From the NCBI GenBank assembly GCA_026018925.1, contig JAKSZU010000002.1:91787475-91851474 (forward strand): a DNA stretch of 64,000 nt, in the 5' to 3' direction. This document shows, in pieces, positions 21,001 to 51,580 of this stretch. A program made the position numbers and the translations under genes. This DNA comes from Tupaia tana (taxonomy: Eukaryota > Chordata > Mammalia > Scandentia > Tupaiidae). The notes under the pieces are model-generated. The model saw only the letters and a program-made list of their open reading frames with translations, did not search any database and had not been told where the DNA came from. Numbering within the stretch: position 1 is the stretch's first letter; every line of letters starts with the position of its first letter.

Positions 21001-22547
21001 GTCTTTGCTGTTGTGTGATAGCCTGTATCATACAAAAGCTTTAAATCTGGGGTCGAAACAATTCATGTTATTCTTTCACAGCTTTTAGGGGTTTTATGTT
21101 GGCTAAGTAGGTTTTTTCTAATGTACATTGTTTTCTCAAAACTTTTTTTTTTTTAAAGAATTACTTAATTTTATTTATTCATTAATTTATTTTAATTTGA
21201 CCAGAGAGAGAGACACAGACACAGACAGATAGAGAAAGAGGGAAAGCAAGAAAGCAAGTCACCAGGTCCAGGACTTGAACCGTGGTCAGCCATGTGGGAG
21301 TGTCCAGCACCTTAACCACCACTGCACCTGCTGGTCCCCCCAAAACTTATTTTGTTTTTACCATAATTCTACGTATAGTGTAAGCTAGAGTTATGATTTT
21401 GTTTGGCCAACAGAGAGGCCATTGTTTTATTAGTTTGCCATTGACTTGCAAAGTTACCTTTTTATAAATTTAATTCTCATGTATATTAGTCTGTTTCTGG
21501 ACTCTCTTCTTTTTCACTGATCTGTATATCTGTCCCTGTGCCTTTAGCACAGCTTTGTTTTCTTTTATGTTGTAATAGAACGTTGATAGCTGATTAGGGC
21601 AACTCTGTCTTCATTGTTCTAAAAAAGTGTTTCAGCTATTCTTGCACAGTTTCTCCCCTGTGAACTTTAGTATCGGCTTGTTGGTTTTTTTTAAACAACC
21701 AACCTCTGTTGATGTTTTGATTTAGATATCACTGAACTTATAGTACAGGGTCTTGGATTCAGTCCAGAGACCTACCCTCTGGTCAGGTTATTTTTTTAAC
21801 AAAAAGGAAATGCTGTTTGAGGATCTAAGGTTGGGGGACCAGCAGTTAGCGTAATGGCTATGTCGCTGGACTCCCATGTAGTCGACCGCGGTTCGCGTCC
21901 TGGATCCGGTGGCTTAAAACTCACGCCAGGCGCGTGTGCGTGCATGCCCAAGATCCCGAGAGGAGAATGGAGGAGAAGGGATTGCAGCATGGCCATACCC
22001 CCTGGGGGGTGATTTCTCGCTTTCTATCTCTCGCGCCCTATAGCAAAAACCTCTCCAAAGGAAAAAAAAAAAAAAAAAGATCTAAGGTTGGGTTCCAGTG
22101 GTGAGTATTGTTTAGAAAGCTGCTTAGGTGTGGTCTTTATGCCCAGACTGTACAAATCTAGAGGCCTGGCTCTGCCCTGGAGAGCTATAATGCATCCTAG
22201 CCATCCTTTGCTTCCCCGTAGTACACCAAGTGACGAGCTTTCTCAGTGTCTTCCGAGTCAGTTGGTTAAAGTGAACTTTGGGCTGAGTTCATGCCACCAT
22301 CACACACTGTTAACAACAAAGCAAAAGCACCTTAGGTACCTAATATTTAAATGTAACCTTAAAGTAGCCTTATCTTACTGCCAAACTAGGTGGAAGAATT
22401 ATTTAATTTTGATAGTAACTAATCTTTTATTTCAGAGGAATTCTTCAGCTGGATAAAGTAAATGTGTTTCCCGTGACAGCTATCAACTTATACCCAGAAG
22501 GTCCTGAGAAAACAGCAGAAAACCTTGAAGATAAGACGTGTATTTAA
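13..22547 (+). CDS. GINM1: GINM1, glycoprotein integral membrane protein 1 (partial; exon 1 outside window)
   Basis: Seven exons at 13-72, 241-337, 8080-8231, 9004-9160, 11611-11747, 13556-13719 and 22436-22547 join in frame to 292 residues plus TAA. All seams are AG/GT and phases agree. The part seen lacks about 40 N-terminal residues, which hold the signal peptide. Four N-glycosylation sequons occur in the lumenal part: NVT and NIT in the first two exons, NYT and NLS in the fourth. A hydrophobic helix rich in V, I, G and A (about residues 224-248 of the visible part) is the single membrane span, followed by a tail of about 44 residues ending DKTCI. The protein is a conserved type I membrane glycoprotein whose molecular role is not established. 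Identity rests on recognising the protein and on the convergent KATNA1 neighbour. Confidence 0.93.
241..337 (+). CDS. GINM1: GINM1 exon
   Basis: Acceptor at 239-240 (ttattttaag), donor gtgagt at 338. The 97 bases encode 32 codons plus one base. It includes [20 protein letters not shown], with the sequon NIT. Confidence 0.9.
545..1105 (-). pseudogene. RPL36A/RPL36AL processed pseudogene, 5'-inverted and split by a SINE
   Basis: The minus strand from 1052 down reads the ribosomal protein eL42 (RPL36A) C-terminal half: [20 protein letters not shown], then [20 protein letters not shown]. After a SINE (694-878) it resumes with [10 protein letters not shown] and a stop near 629, then 3' UTR with AATAAA at 583-588 and a T-rich remnant of the poly(A) tail at 545-565. 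The preceding codons ([14 protein letters not shown]) lie at 1054-1105 on the + strand, so the 5' part is inverted. There are no introns, and a one-base deletion follows the DRKQ codons. Clearly dead. Confidence 0.88.
694..878 (-). mobile_element. tRNA-derived SINE, family B, inserted in the RPL36A pseudogene
   Basis: Flanked by the 13-bp duplication cctttctcttctt (681-693 and 879-891), which is pseudogene sequence (codons KKRKG). This dates the SINE after the pseudogene. Confidence 0.88.
1113..1268 (+). mobile_element. tRNA-derived SINE, family B
   Basis: Complete head with both promoter boxes, CT-rich tract and aaataaataaataaa tail. It abuts the inverted end of the pseudogene. Confidence 0.8.
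1491..1702 (-). mobile_element. tRNA-derived SINE, family A, diverged
   Basis: Recognisable gccattagggc 3' block, mid-body cattctc/gggcatgcatgc block and head ending ttgctggta. Confidence 0.65.
1863..2097 (+). mobile_element. tRNA-derived SINE, family A
   Basis: Starts gggaccagcagttgg and ends ctatagcaaaaatctctcc plus A-run. Imperfect flanking repeats aaaattacaaattg and aaaattaaaaattg. Confidence 0.8.
2205..2461 (-). mobile_element. tRNA-derived SINE, family A, strongly diverged
   Basis: The order of the conserved blocks is intact but the body is mutated. The head ends ggagctgcccc. Confidence 0.55.
2478..2752 (-). mobile_element. tRNA-derived SINE, family A, diverged
   Basis: The gctatagggcacatg block at 2525 and the head ending cttgctggccc at 2752 delimit it. 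The 3' tail is an expanded T-rich tract. Confidence 0.65.
2832..3163 (-). mobile_element. tRNA-derived SINE, family A, with an internal tandem duplication
   Basis: Flanked by ataactttta (2822-2831 and 3167-3176). At about 330 bp it is longer than its relatives because 75 bases of the body are present twice (see the repeat entry). Confidence 0.8.
2891..3038. repeat. 75-bp tandem duplication inside a SINE
   Basis: The segment from the gagagacagaaagcgag block to the cctccattctcct block occurs twice with a 75-base period and almost no differences, so the duplication is recent relative to the SINE's own divergence. Confidence 0.85.
3273..3309. repeat. (TG)n microsatellite
   Basis: About 18 uninterrupted TG units. 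Confidence 0.95.
3352..3443 (+). mobile_element. tRNA-derived SINE head fragment, diverged
   Basis: ggggccaacaatatagcttagtgattaag and a decayed B box (agttgagttcc) are recognisable, but the body is missing. Confidence 0.4.
3494..3745 (-). mobile_element. tRNA-derived SINE, family A
   Basis: Long T-run, gccataggggacacgc block, complete head ending ctgccggccc. Confidence 0.7.
3793..4027 (-). mobile_element. tRNA-derived SINE, family A, diverged
   Basis: Central block shortened around 3890. The head ends agctggtccc. Confidence 0.65.
4136..4409 (-). mobile_element. tRNA-derived SINE, family A
   Basis: Flanking repeats aactcttggtgttctt (4120-4135) and aacttggtgttctt (4410-4423). Confidence 0.8.
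4477..4654 (-). mobile_element. tRNA-derived SINE, A/B hybrid-like short copy
   Basis: Carries the gctatagggcacatg 3' block of family A but the short CT-rich body of family B, ending ctgctggcccg. Confidence 0.65.
4660..4935 (-). mobile_element. Probable old LINE-1 fragment
   Basis: The segment with tttctgcttaaagaattccc and the following rtggacatggatgcata stretch resembles the antisense of a mammalian L1 internal region. I recognise the pattern but cannot fix the subfamily or exact limits. Confidence 0.35.
4936..5500. other. GINM1 intron, no recognised feature
   Basis: Unique-looking AT-moderate sequence with no exon-like frame and no SINE. Confidence 0.5.
5505..6056. mobile_element. Ancient dispersed eutherian repeat
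   Basis: The stretch from ttattgctgtgtgaca through gcctcatttctcac to gaagtctgtctaccaca matches the pattern of a widely dispersed old mammalian element, ending in a ctaccaca-type terminus. I recall the pattern but not its family name. Confidence 0.45.
6263..6509 (+). mobile_element. tRNA-derived SINE, older A-like subfamily
   Basis: Head gggctagccttgtagcctggtgg, body with the cattaaggggtgc block, tail ttaaaaataaaaa. A 10-base repeat (gaagacctgaagacctga) marks slippage after the B box. Confidence 0.65.
6670..6866 (-). mobile_element. tRNA-derived SINE, family B
   Basis: Flanked by gagtgaagagtctt (6656-6669) and gagcaaagagtctt (6867-6880). Complete. Confidence 0.82.
7188..7403 (-). mobile_element. 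tRNA-derived SINE, old subfamily
   Basis: A diverged copy with the layout of 29207-29451: ggggtctcatg mid-block and tail-side agagagacag. No promoter box is intact. Confidence 0.5.
7426..7759 (-). mobile_element. Probable very old tRNA-derived SINE
   Basis: Begins with an aagtttttatttatttt-type tail and ends catcttctggcccg like the other heads, but the interior is poorly conserved. Confidence 0.35.
8080..8231 (+). CDS. GINM1: GINM1 exon
   Basis: Acceptor tttttttatag ends at 8079 and the donor is gtaaga at 8232. The exon completes the split valine and adds 50 codons, including [20 protein letters not shown] and [12 protein letters not shown]. Confidence 0.93.
8437..8703 (-). mobile_element. 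tRNA-derived SINE, family A
   Basis: Perfect 15-bp duplication gtatgttgatatcat at 8422-8436 and 8704-8718. It lies 206 bases after a GINM1 exon. Confidence 0.88.
9004..9160 (+). CDS. GINM1: GINM1 exon
   Basis: Acceptor ctatcatag ends at 9003, donor gtaatt at 9161. The exon has 52 codons plus one base and starts [15 protein letters not shown]. Sequons NYT and NLS are present. A MITE carrying two nested SINEs begins 33 bases downstream. Confidence 0.93.
9222..9497 (+). mobile_element. tRNA-derived SINE, family A, near-consensus
   Basis: Perfect 17-bp duplication aaaagtccatagaaaat (9205-9221 and 9498-9514). CpGs are mostly intact and both promoter boxes are perfect, so this is a young copy. 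Confidence 0.92.
9529..9706 (+). mobile_element. tRNA-derived SINE, family B
   Basis: Flanks aaatagatattat and aaataggtattat are host MITE sequence. Confidence 0.82.
9840..9866. repeat. Imperfect (TG)n tract
   Basis: TG/TA repeats lie directly beside the 3' side of a minus-strand SINE. Confidence 0.7.
9867..10115 (-). mobile_element. tRNA-derived SINE, family A
   Basis: A 26-base unit (tcctccgttctcctctttgg...) is tandemly doubled at about 9959-10010. The head is decayed but ends actggcccc. Confidence 0.7.
10149..10421 (+). mobile_element. tRNA-derived SINE, family A, near-consensus (stack member 1)
   Basis: Bounded by agaagcctggct at 10137-10148 and 10422-10433. Promoter boxes and 3' block intact. 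Confidence 0.9.
10434..10680 (+). mobile_element. tRNA-derived SINE, family A (stack member 2)
   Basis: Bounded by agaagcctggct (10422-10433) and agaagcctgact (10681-10692). It shares its left target copy with the previous element. Confidence 0.85.
10693..10929 (+). mobile_element. tRNA-derived SINE, older subfamily C
   Basis: Has the cccagtcagcc block after the B box and gatctgatgagctagagga in the body, shared with 53147-53389 and 53975-54204. Confidence 0.6.
10931..11162 (-). mobile_element. tRNA-derived SINE, diverged
   Basis: Contains gccaaagagcgtgtgcactta and head remnants ending ataggactggcc. Confidence 0.6.
11163..11610. other. GINM1 intron, unique sequence
   Basis: No SINE or exon. 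The last 30 bases form the polypyrimidine tract of the 11611 exon. Confidence 0.6.
11611..11747 (+). CDS. GINM1: GINM1 exon (lumenal stalk)
   Basis: Acceptor cctctgtag ends at 11610, donor gtacat at 11748. It encodes a serine-, threonine- and proline-containing stretch ending [11 protein letters not shown], just before the membrane-span exon. Confidence 0.92.
11808..12105 (+). mobile_element. tRNA-derived SINE, family A, with expanded (TC)n
   Basis: Flanks agaaaacagagtct (11794-11807) and agaaaacagagcct (12106-12119). The body CT tract has grown to about 38 bases of TC. Confidence 0.87.
12395..12520 (+). mobile_element. MIR element
   Basis: Core sequence ttactagttgtgtgatctggg followed by the cttctctatcctg...tgtgcagtgg order of the mammalian-wide MIR. 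Confidence 0.6.
12521..13214. other. GINM1 intron, no recognised feature
   Basis: Unique AT-rich sequence. No conserved frame or repeat recognised. Confidence 0.5.
13215..13397 (+). mobile_element. tRNA-derived SINE, family B
   Basis: Head ggggccattaggtgatgtgg, B box ggttcgagtcc intact, AT tail. It lies 158 bases before the transmembrane exon. Confidence 0.78.
13556..13719 (+). CDS. GINM1: GINM1 exon (transmembrane segment)
   Basis: Acceptor ttttatag ends at 13555, donor gtaagt at 13720. The exon starts [19 protein letters not shown] and then holds the hydrophobic run [20 protein letters not shown], the predicted single membrane helix, with basic residues on its N-terminal side. Confidence 0.92.
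14281..15100 (-). repeat. Diverged direct duplication within the HAL1-like 3' UTR
   Basis: Segments starting near 14281 and 14791 share the order tttattaca/ttacttaaca-attcat, tttccatc, aataaactgc/aatacactgtg, ggcttaatca/ggctcaatca, then a pyrimidine-rich tract with accctctgcc. The copies differ throughout. Confidence 0.5.
15449..16444 (-). pseudogene. LINE-1 type ORF1 (RNA-binding chaperone protein), disrupted
   Basis: The start ATG is at 16442-16444 ([20 protein letters not shown]). The N-terminal third has a long charged heptad-type coiled coil ([20 protein letters not shown]). From about 15960 the RRM-like core reads [14 protein letters not shown], then the C-terminal domain [14 protein letters not shown]...[18 protein letters not shown], ending [11 protein letters not shown]. 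Breaks: an extra A in an A-run near 16118 shifts the frame, a TGA lies at about 15641-15643, a frameshift lies near 15590, and there is a further in-frame stop in the C-terminal domain. Confidence 0.85.
16485..16710 (-). repeat. Two 113-bp tandem monomers in the HAL1-like 5' UTR
   Basis: Units 16485-16597 and 16598-16710 share gggttttgtatgctgg, cttcctttctcccaaaatgg and gagctgg...gtctcttgaag at a 113-base offset. Monomeric 5' UTRs serve as internal promoters in some mammalian L1 lineages. Confidence 0.85.
17015..17178 (+). mobile_element. tRNA-derived SINE, family B (left arm of inverted pair)
   Basis: Head ggggctggcaggtggcatgg to tail aaataaataaataaag. The next SINE was inserted into its tail in the opposite orientation. 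Confidence 0.82.
17186..17389 (-). mobile_element. tRNA-derived SINE, family B (right arm of inverted pair)
   Basis: Flanked by ataaagctttttt (17173-17185 and 17390-17402). The duplicated target is the preceding SINE's tail. Confidence 0.85.
17680..17900 (-). mobile_element. tRNA-derived SINE, diverged
   Basis: agagggccacgtgtgcttgcc block and head ending ggggctggcc. A 17-base A-run at its left edge is in the wrong sense for its tail, so another element may be involved. Confidence 0.5.
17949..18198 (-). mobile_element. tRNA-derived SINE, family A
   Basis: aggtttttgccatagagc block and head ending ttgctggtccc. Confidence 0.72.
18235..18453 (-). mobile_element. tRNA-derived SINE, diverged
   Basis: cagagtatatgtacagttgccag block, head ending attggctgacc. 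Body shortened. Confidence 0.55.
18454..18810. other. GINM1 intron, no recognised feature
   Basis: Single-copy-looking sequence. No repeat or exon recognised. Confidence 0.5.
18827..19081 (-). mobile_element. tRNA-derived SINE, family A, near-consensus
   Basis: Perfect 16-bp duplication aaaaattgcaactttt (18811-18826 and 19082-19097). Rich in intact CpGs. Confidence 0.92.
19149..19418 (-). mobile_element. tRNA-derived SINE, family A
   Basis: gagaggtttttgctatagggcgcg end intact. Head ends aaatgctggtccc. Confidence 0.82.
19515..20075 (-). mobile_element. Probable ancient LTR-type repeat
   Basis: The stretch ggtttattacaaagaacatt, ggaagctctctgcaccc, tttaatggaggccttgttac looks like the antisense of an old ERVL/MaLR-class LTR region. 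No coding part is visible. Recognition is by pattern, so the class is tentative. Confidence 0.4.
20092..20353 (+). mobile_element. tRNA-derived SINE, family A
   Basis: Flanks ggattttagg (20082-20091) and ggttttagg (from 20354). Confidence 0.82.
20400..20530 (-). mobile_element. Mariner-like MITE
   Basis: The minus strand reads aagaacttcatagaaa, tgtgtattat, gcactaaaaataaacttata, ending tttttaaagtctcc: same order as the copies at 26916 and 32483. Confidence 0.6.
20560..21790 (-). mobile_element. Old LINE-1 (L1M-type) 3' region, interrupted by a SINE
   Basis: The + strand carries the well-known antisense L1M signature: ttatttccagtaatgctgtag, gtgaaatagattcctaaaagta, cattttaatttgtattttctt, gtttcagctattcttgcac. 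Strongly decayed, no open frame. Confidence 0.6.
21145..21340 (-). mobile_element. tRNA-derived SINE, family B
   Basis: Flanked by caaaactt on both sides (21137-21144, 21341-21348). Inserted in the L1 fragment. Confidence 0.8.
21836..22078 (+). mobile_element. tRNA-derived SINE, family A, with a small 3' deletion
   Basis: Perfect 14-bp duplication gatctaaggttggg (21822-21835 and 22079-22092). About 30 bases of the TCTG tract and gcgagcgcac block are missing. Confidence 0.9.
22436..22547 (+). CDS. GINM1: GINM1 last coding exon (cytoplasmic tail)
   Basis: Acceptor tttatttcag ends at 22435. The exon encodes [20 protein letters not shown] and ends ENLEDKTCI followed by TAA at 22545-22547. The intron before it is about 8.7 kb and contains the HAL1-like insertion. 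Confidence 0.93.
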
Positions 22548-23132
22548 GACATCATTTCATGGACTTTGAATTAGTCTATTGGCCCCAGACTTGCCACTTA
22601 AATATAATTTTTTAAAATCATTAAGAATCAGTTTATACACTAGAGAAACAGCTAAACTTAAGACTGCCTGGAAATTGACCTTTACAGTGCCAAATTAATC
22701 TTACTCTATAAAAGGGCTATTGAAACTATGGATTGTTAACAAAAATTTAAACAAAGTGGAAGAGAAGACCTATGGAGAGACTTTAAAATTACCAGAAAAG
22801 GAAAAACAACAGGCGAGACAAAATGCCTTGTGCCAATAACTTTTTAAGGTGCCTTTGTATGGAAATTATATCCATTTAATTACTATAATATATAAGACTT
22901 TATGAAAAGCACTTTATGGAATTCTAATTTAAAAGCTCAAGAACTTAACACTTATTTTTTTATTGAGTACAGTGTGCCTTTATATTAAGTATGTGACTCA
23001 GTATAAAAATCACTGAAGTATGTCATGATACGATTGTATCCTGTACCAAGGACTTACCTTGAACACACTAGGATTTAAAAGGAGCAGTGACATGTTGTCA
23101 CTATAAAATAAACTTTTTTTTGAGGAAAAATT
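22548..23132 (+). other. GINM1: GINM1 3' UTR
   Basis: AT-rich sequence without SINEs follows the stop codon up to the AATAAA signal. The 3' limit is inferred from the signal position, so the cleavage site is approximate. Absence of SINEs here, against one per about 600 bases elsewhere, fits transcript-level constraint. Confidence 0.65.
23107..23112 (+). promoter_or_regulatory. GINM1: GINM1 polyadenylation signal AATAAA
   Basis: A canonical hexamer lies about 560 bases after the stop codon and is followed by a T-rich stretch within 20 bases, the expected downstream element. Confidence 0.7.
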
Positions 23133-23356
23133 ATAGATGTTTTTGGTTATAATTACATAAAAAAATTTTCTCTCATGAGAATTACCTACGTATAGGTATA
23201 AGAATAGCTTCTTTCACTTAACACTGGCAGAAACCAAAGCTCAAATCAGTTAGAGTTCACCGATCATGGAACGAGAACGTGCCCCTGGTTTTGTGACTCT
23301 AGAGTGCTACTTACCCTACAAGTGTTTGGGCTTTTTCAACCATTACTTATTCTGAC

Positions 23357-23573
23357 TTTTTTGGAGGGAGGTGCGGGGGGCCACGATGGCACATGTGGAT
23401 CCCAGGGCATGGGGAGTGGGAGAAAGTATCCCTAAAGAGGTGTGGTCACACTGCAGTCCCTTCTCCATCCTGTCATCCTTTCAGGATTTTGGGCACACAG
23501 GCACATGTGCCCAGTGTATTCCTGTCATCAAGCTAGGTGGGATTCAGCTCTCTTAACCACTAGGCTACAATGG
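23357..23573 (-). mobile_element. tRNA-derived SINE, diverged
   Basis: Head remnant ctcttaaccactaggctac and ggattttgggcacac block. Intergenic, between the two genes' 3' ends. Confidence 0.55.
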
Positions 23574-23699
23574 TTAATGATATATTTTACAATGAAACTA
23601 ATACATATAACCTAAATTTACTCCATGTTAATACTTCCTGTTGTTTCATTTTTAAAAATTTTTGGTTCTAGTTCATCATTTTAAAAACATTGTTCAAGG

Positions 23700-23845
23700 A
23701 CCACCAGCAGGTGGTGTGGTGATTAAGGCACTAGACTCCCACATGACCGACCGTGGTCTGAGTTATATACCTCACGGCTTGTTTTCTCACTTTTCCTCTC
23801 TCTTGTCAAATTACAAATAAATAAATTAAATAATTCTAAAAAAAG
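23700..23845 (+). mobile_element. tRNA-derived SINE, family B
   Basis: Flanks aaacattgttcaag and aaacatcgttgaag. Confidence 0.75.
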
Positions 23846-23873
23846 AAACATCGTTGAAGAAAGTAATGGCTTA

Positions 23874-24048
23874 GGGGCTGGCAGGTGGTGTGGTGGTTAA
23901 GAGTGCTAGACTTCCACATGGCCTACCATGGTTAGATTCCTGAACTTAGCAGCTTGCTTTCTCACTTCCTTCCCTCTCTTGCTGAATCTATCCCTCTCTG
24001 ATCAAATTAAAATAAAGTTAAATAAAATAATTCTTTAAAAAAAGAAAA
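23874..24048 (+). mobile_element. tRNA-derived SINE, family B (stack member 1)
   Basis: Bounded by agtaatggctta (23862-23873) and agtagtggctt (24049-24059). Confidence 0.82.
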
Positions 24049-24059
24049 AGTAGTGGCTT

Positions 24060-24321
24060 TTTTTTTCCCCTTGGCCATGGGGTGTGTGCATGTGTATGCT
24101 CACCAGAGAAAGAGGGAAAGTGAGAACTTACTCCCCCGGGGGTGGGGGGGGGATGGCTATGCCACAATCCCTTATCCTCCAGTCTCCACTATAGGGTTCT
24201 GGGCACACATGCACATGCATGCACCTAGAGTAGTTTATTCAAGCTGCCAGGTTCAGCACTCGAACCATGAAATGGACCATGTGGAATCCAGCACCTTAAC
24301 CTCCACACCACCTGCTGACCC
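24060..24321 (-). mobile_element. tRNA-derived SINE, family A (stack member 2)
   Basis: Bounded by agtagtggctt and agtaatggct (24322-24331). Opposite orientation to member 1. Confidence 0.78.
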
Positions 24322-24331
24322 AGTAATGGCT

Positions 24332-24486
24332 GTATTTTTTTTTTCAAGAATCATTTGATTTCACTTTATTTAAAATTTAATCAGAGAGGAAGGGAGAGAA
24401 AGAGAAAGCAAGGAAGTCGCCAGGTCTGGGACTCCAACTACAGTCAGCCACATGGGAATCCAGTACCCTTAAACCACCATGCCACT
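24332..24486 (-). mobile_element. tRNA-derived SINE, family B (stack member 3)
   Basis: Bounded by agtaatggct and gtaatggct (24487-24495). The 5' end of the head is truncated. Confidence 0.75.
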
Positions 24487-24495
24487 GTAATGGCT

Positions 24496-24935
24496 GGTTT
24501 TTAAAACCACTTTATACTTAGGTTAAATAGGTGACAGGTGGTAAAATGAGTAATGTTTCACTTTTTCTGTTTTTAATTAGCACATTTCACAGGACTATTA
24601 TTCTTATCACCCTACTATAGAAGAAATAACAACATGTAATTTATAATTTCATCCTAAAGCCATCAACTAGCAACACCCCATAACATTAGAAAGCACCAGT
24701 TTCAATTCCAGATAATGATAGGGTCTTTTTTCATCCACGAACCATAGTTTATAGATTCTGTGAGGAGAAACATTAAGGATGGGGGGGCTACATGGTCTAT
24801 TGGAGAGAGTAGGCTTTGTAGTTAGCAGATCTCCACCCCCCAGCTTCTCTCCTTCCCAGGAAGACTTGGGGCCATAGCAGTGCTCAACCTCAAGGGTCTG
24901 TTTCTCTCCTGTGGTTGGGATGATAGAACAAGGTG
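24496..24935. other. Intergenic sequence between GINM1 and KATNA1
   Basis: No repeat or gene recognised, apart from a short G8-type run near 24782. Confidence 0.5.
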
Positions 24936-25175
24936 TTTTATAATTTTCACTTGTCAGAGGGCATGTGCACTTGACAGAGAGAGAAAAGCAAAGGGAAAAA
25001 GCCCTTCCAATGGGGCATGGTCATGTCACAGTCTTTCCTAATTCTCCATCCTGTAGAGATTTTGGGAATACACGTACACATCCCTTGTGTATTTTTCAAA
25101 TGGTAGGGGCTGGGATTTGAACTGTGATCAACCATGTGTGATCTGGCTTCCTTAAACAGGCTACTAGGCTGGCCC
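24936..25175 (-). mobile_element. tRNA-derived SINE, older A-like
   Basis: cagagggcatgtgcacttgac block, head ending aggctggccc. Confidence 0.62.
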
Positions 25176-25225
25176 AAGTAATCCTCTATGTAAATCTTAC
25201 CTAAAATGTTATCCTATTAACTGTT

Positions 25226-25495
25226 TTTTTTTTTTTTTTTTTTAAAAAAAAGGGTTTTGTATTAGGGTGTATGCACTTGCCAGGGAGAGAGACAGACACC
25301 ATGAGAAGAAAAGTGAAAAATCACCCCCCAGGACGATGGCCATGCTGCAATCTCTTCTCCATTCTCCTGGGATCTTAGGCACACATGCACATGTGCTCAA
25401 TGTGATTTTTCAAGCCACCGGGTCCAGGACTTGAACCACAGTTGGCCATATAGGAGTCCAGTGATGTAACTGCTATGCCATCTGCTGGTCCCCAC
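25226..25495 (-). mobile_element. tRNA-derived SINE, family A
   Basis: Flanked by attaactgtt (25216-25225 and 25496-25505). Confidence 0.82.
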
Positions 25496-25505
25496 ATTAA
25501 CTGTT

Positions 25506-25907
25506 AATTTAGTTATGCCTAGTGTCCATTAGTTCATGAGTTTGATTAGACTACAATGAGCAGCATAGGTTTAGAAATACCTACTTACTCATAGTACAGC
25601 CTCTTGTGTAAGTAGCATAAAGTTAGGCAAGACTGAATGTATATGTTTTTCCTTCCTTAAATGCACAGTGAGATGAACAGTCTGTAAAGCTTGCCCAGGG
25701 AGAGGAGGGAAGCTATCATACCGGGTGGCAAGGAACATTGGACCTGGCTAATGATTTAAGTAGCTGCTTGTATAAAATATTAAGAGATTTTCTATTATCC
25801 CCTGGCAGTTCAGGAGCTACAACCAGTCTCTCTCCTTCCTAGAAGGAACAGATGTGGGTGAGAAGCTACTATACTTAGATGGGTATATCTAAAGACAGCT
25901 TTGCTAG
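25506..25907. other. Intergenic sequence downstream of KATNA1
   Basis: Nothing recognised. Confidence 0.5.
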
Positions 25908-25921
25908 CTAATATCATTTCT

Positions 25922-26103
25922 TTTTTTAAAATTATTTTATTTAACTTTATTTATTCATTTATCCATTTTTAATTTGAACAGAGAGGGACAGAGTGAGAGA
26001 GAGAAGGAAAGTGAGAAAGCAAGCCGCCAGGTCCGGGACTAGAACCGTGGTCAGCCACGTGGGAGTCCAGCACCCTTAACCACCATGCCACCTGCCGGCC
26101 CCA
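25922..26103 (-). mobile_element. tRNA-derived SINE, family B, near-consensus
   Basis: Perfect 14-bp duplication ctaatatcatttct (25908-25921 and 26104-26117). It lies about 50 bases beyond the KATNA1 cleavage site. Confidence 0.9.
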
Positions 26104-26154
26104 CTAATATCATTTCTAACAATTGTGGTCTACGAAATAGAATAATAAACAAAT

Positions 26155-26307
26155 TTGCAGCTTAAAAGTTACCTTTATTCAAAATCATAAAGGTTTTTTA
26201 AATCTTATTATGAAAGTTTAAAAAAATATAGCACTCAGTGCAATGAAATACTACATTTAATTATTCAAACTTGTAAGACAGATTTCTCACAGTTTACATG
26301 TGAGAAT
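26155..26307 (-). other. KATNA1: KATNA1 3' UTR (short)
   Basis: About 150 bases of AT-rich sequence lie between the stop codon and the cleavage site implied by the poly(A) signal. The 3' limit is approximate. Confidence 0.6.
26174..26179 (-). promoter_or_regulatory. KATNA1: KATNA1 polyadenylation signal AATAAA
   Basis: tttatt on the + strand reads AATAAA on the minus strand, about 130 bases after the stop codon. Confidence 0.65.
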
Positions 26308-50790
<24,483 letters not shown>

Positions 50791-50885
50791 GCTCAGCTGT
50801 AAGCTTAAAAAAAGAAGAAAAAAATTTCATATTATACATCTCTTATAACAAGTACCACAAACCTTCTTAAAAGTATACTTCCTGG

Positions 50886-51029
50886 GGGCTAGCAGATGGC
50901 ATGGTAGTTAAGGCACTAGACTCCCACATGGCTGACCATGGTTGAGTCCTGGACCTGGCAGCTTGCTTTCTCACCTTCTCTCTCTGGTCAAATTTAAAAT
51001 ACATAAATAAATTAAATTAAATGAAAATG
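50886..51029 (+). mobile_element. tRNA-derived SINE, family B (stack member 1)
   Basis: Bounded by aaagtatacttcctgg (50870-50885) and aaagtatacctccctgg (51030-51046). It starts 74 bases upstream of exon 2. Confidence 0.82.
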
Positions 51030-51046
51030 AAAGTATACCTCCCTGG

Positions 51047-51188
51047 AGCCAGCAGGTGGCGTGATGGTTAAGCCGCTTGATTCCCACATGGCCAACTGAG
51101 GTTCGAGTTCTGGACCTGGTGGCTTGTTTTCTCACACTGTCTCTTCCTGGTCAAATTGAACAATAATAATAATAATAAGTAAAATATA
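51047..51188 (+). mobile_element. tRNA-derived SINE, family B (stack member 2)
   Basis: Bounded by aaagtatacctccctgg and aaaagtatacttcctagg (from 51189). Tail (AAT)n. Confidence 0.82.
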
Positions 51189-51439
51189 AAAAGTATACTT
51201 CCTAGGATTCCCTCCAGGTCTCGCATTCACACACACTGCATATGCCATCTCTACACGTTTGCTCATGCTATTTCCATCCCTTCAGAGAAACATCTTTGTT
51301 CCCCCAAAAAGCCCTATCTATGCGTCAAAGCTCCCCTAGCTCGGACAGTAGTTCTCCCAGCATGCCTACGCCATGAGCAACTCCGTTCAAAATAAACTCT
51401 CTCTTCTAAAGTCTGCTGGCACTTTATTGGGACTATCGC

Positions 51440-51580
51440 TTCAAAGTACTTTCTACTTTAAATTGTAGTTACTAAATGTCTTCTCTCTACCAGGCTAAGT
51501 CCTTTGAGAGCAGAATTTGCTGTGAAGGTACGACTCAGAGGATGGCACACAACTCTCATTAAACACCTGCAGAACCGATG
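51440..51580 (+). mobile_element. Possible L2 fragment
   Basis: ctaccaggctaagtcctttgagagcag, then gaggatggcacacaactctcattaaac follows the order of an L2 3' end (agcagg, cctggcacacagt, caataaa). Confidence 0.4.
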
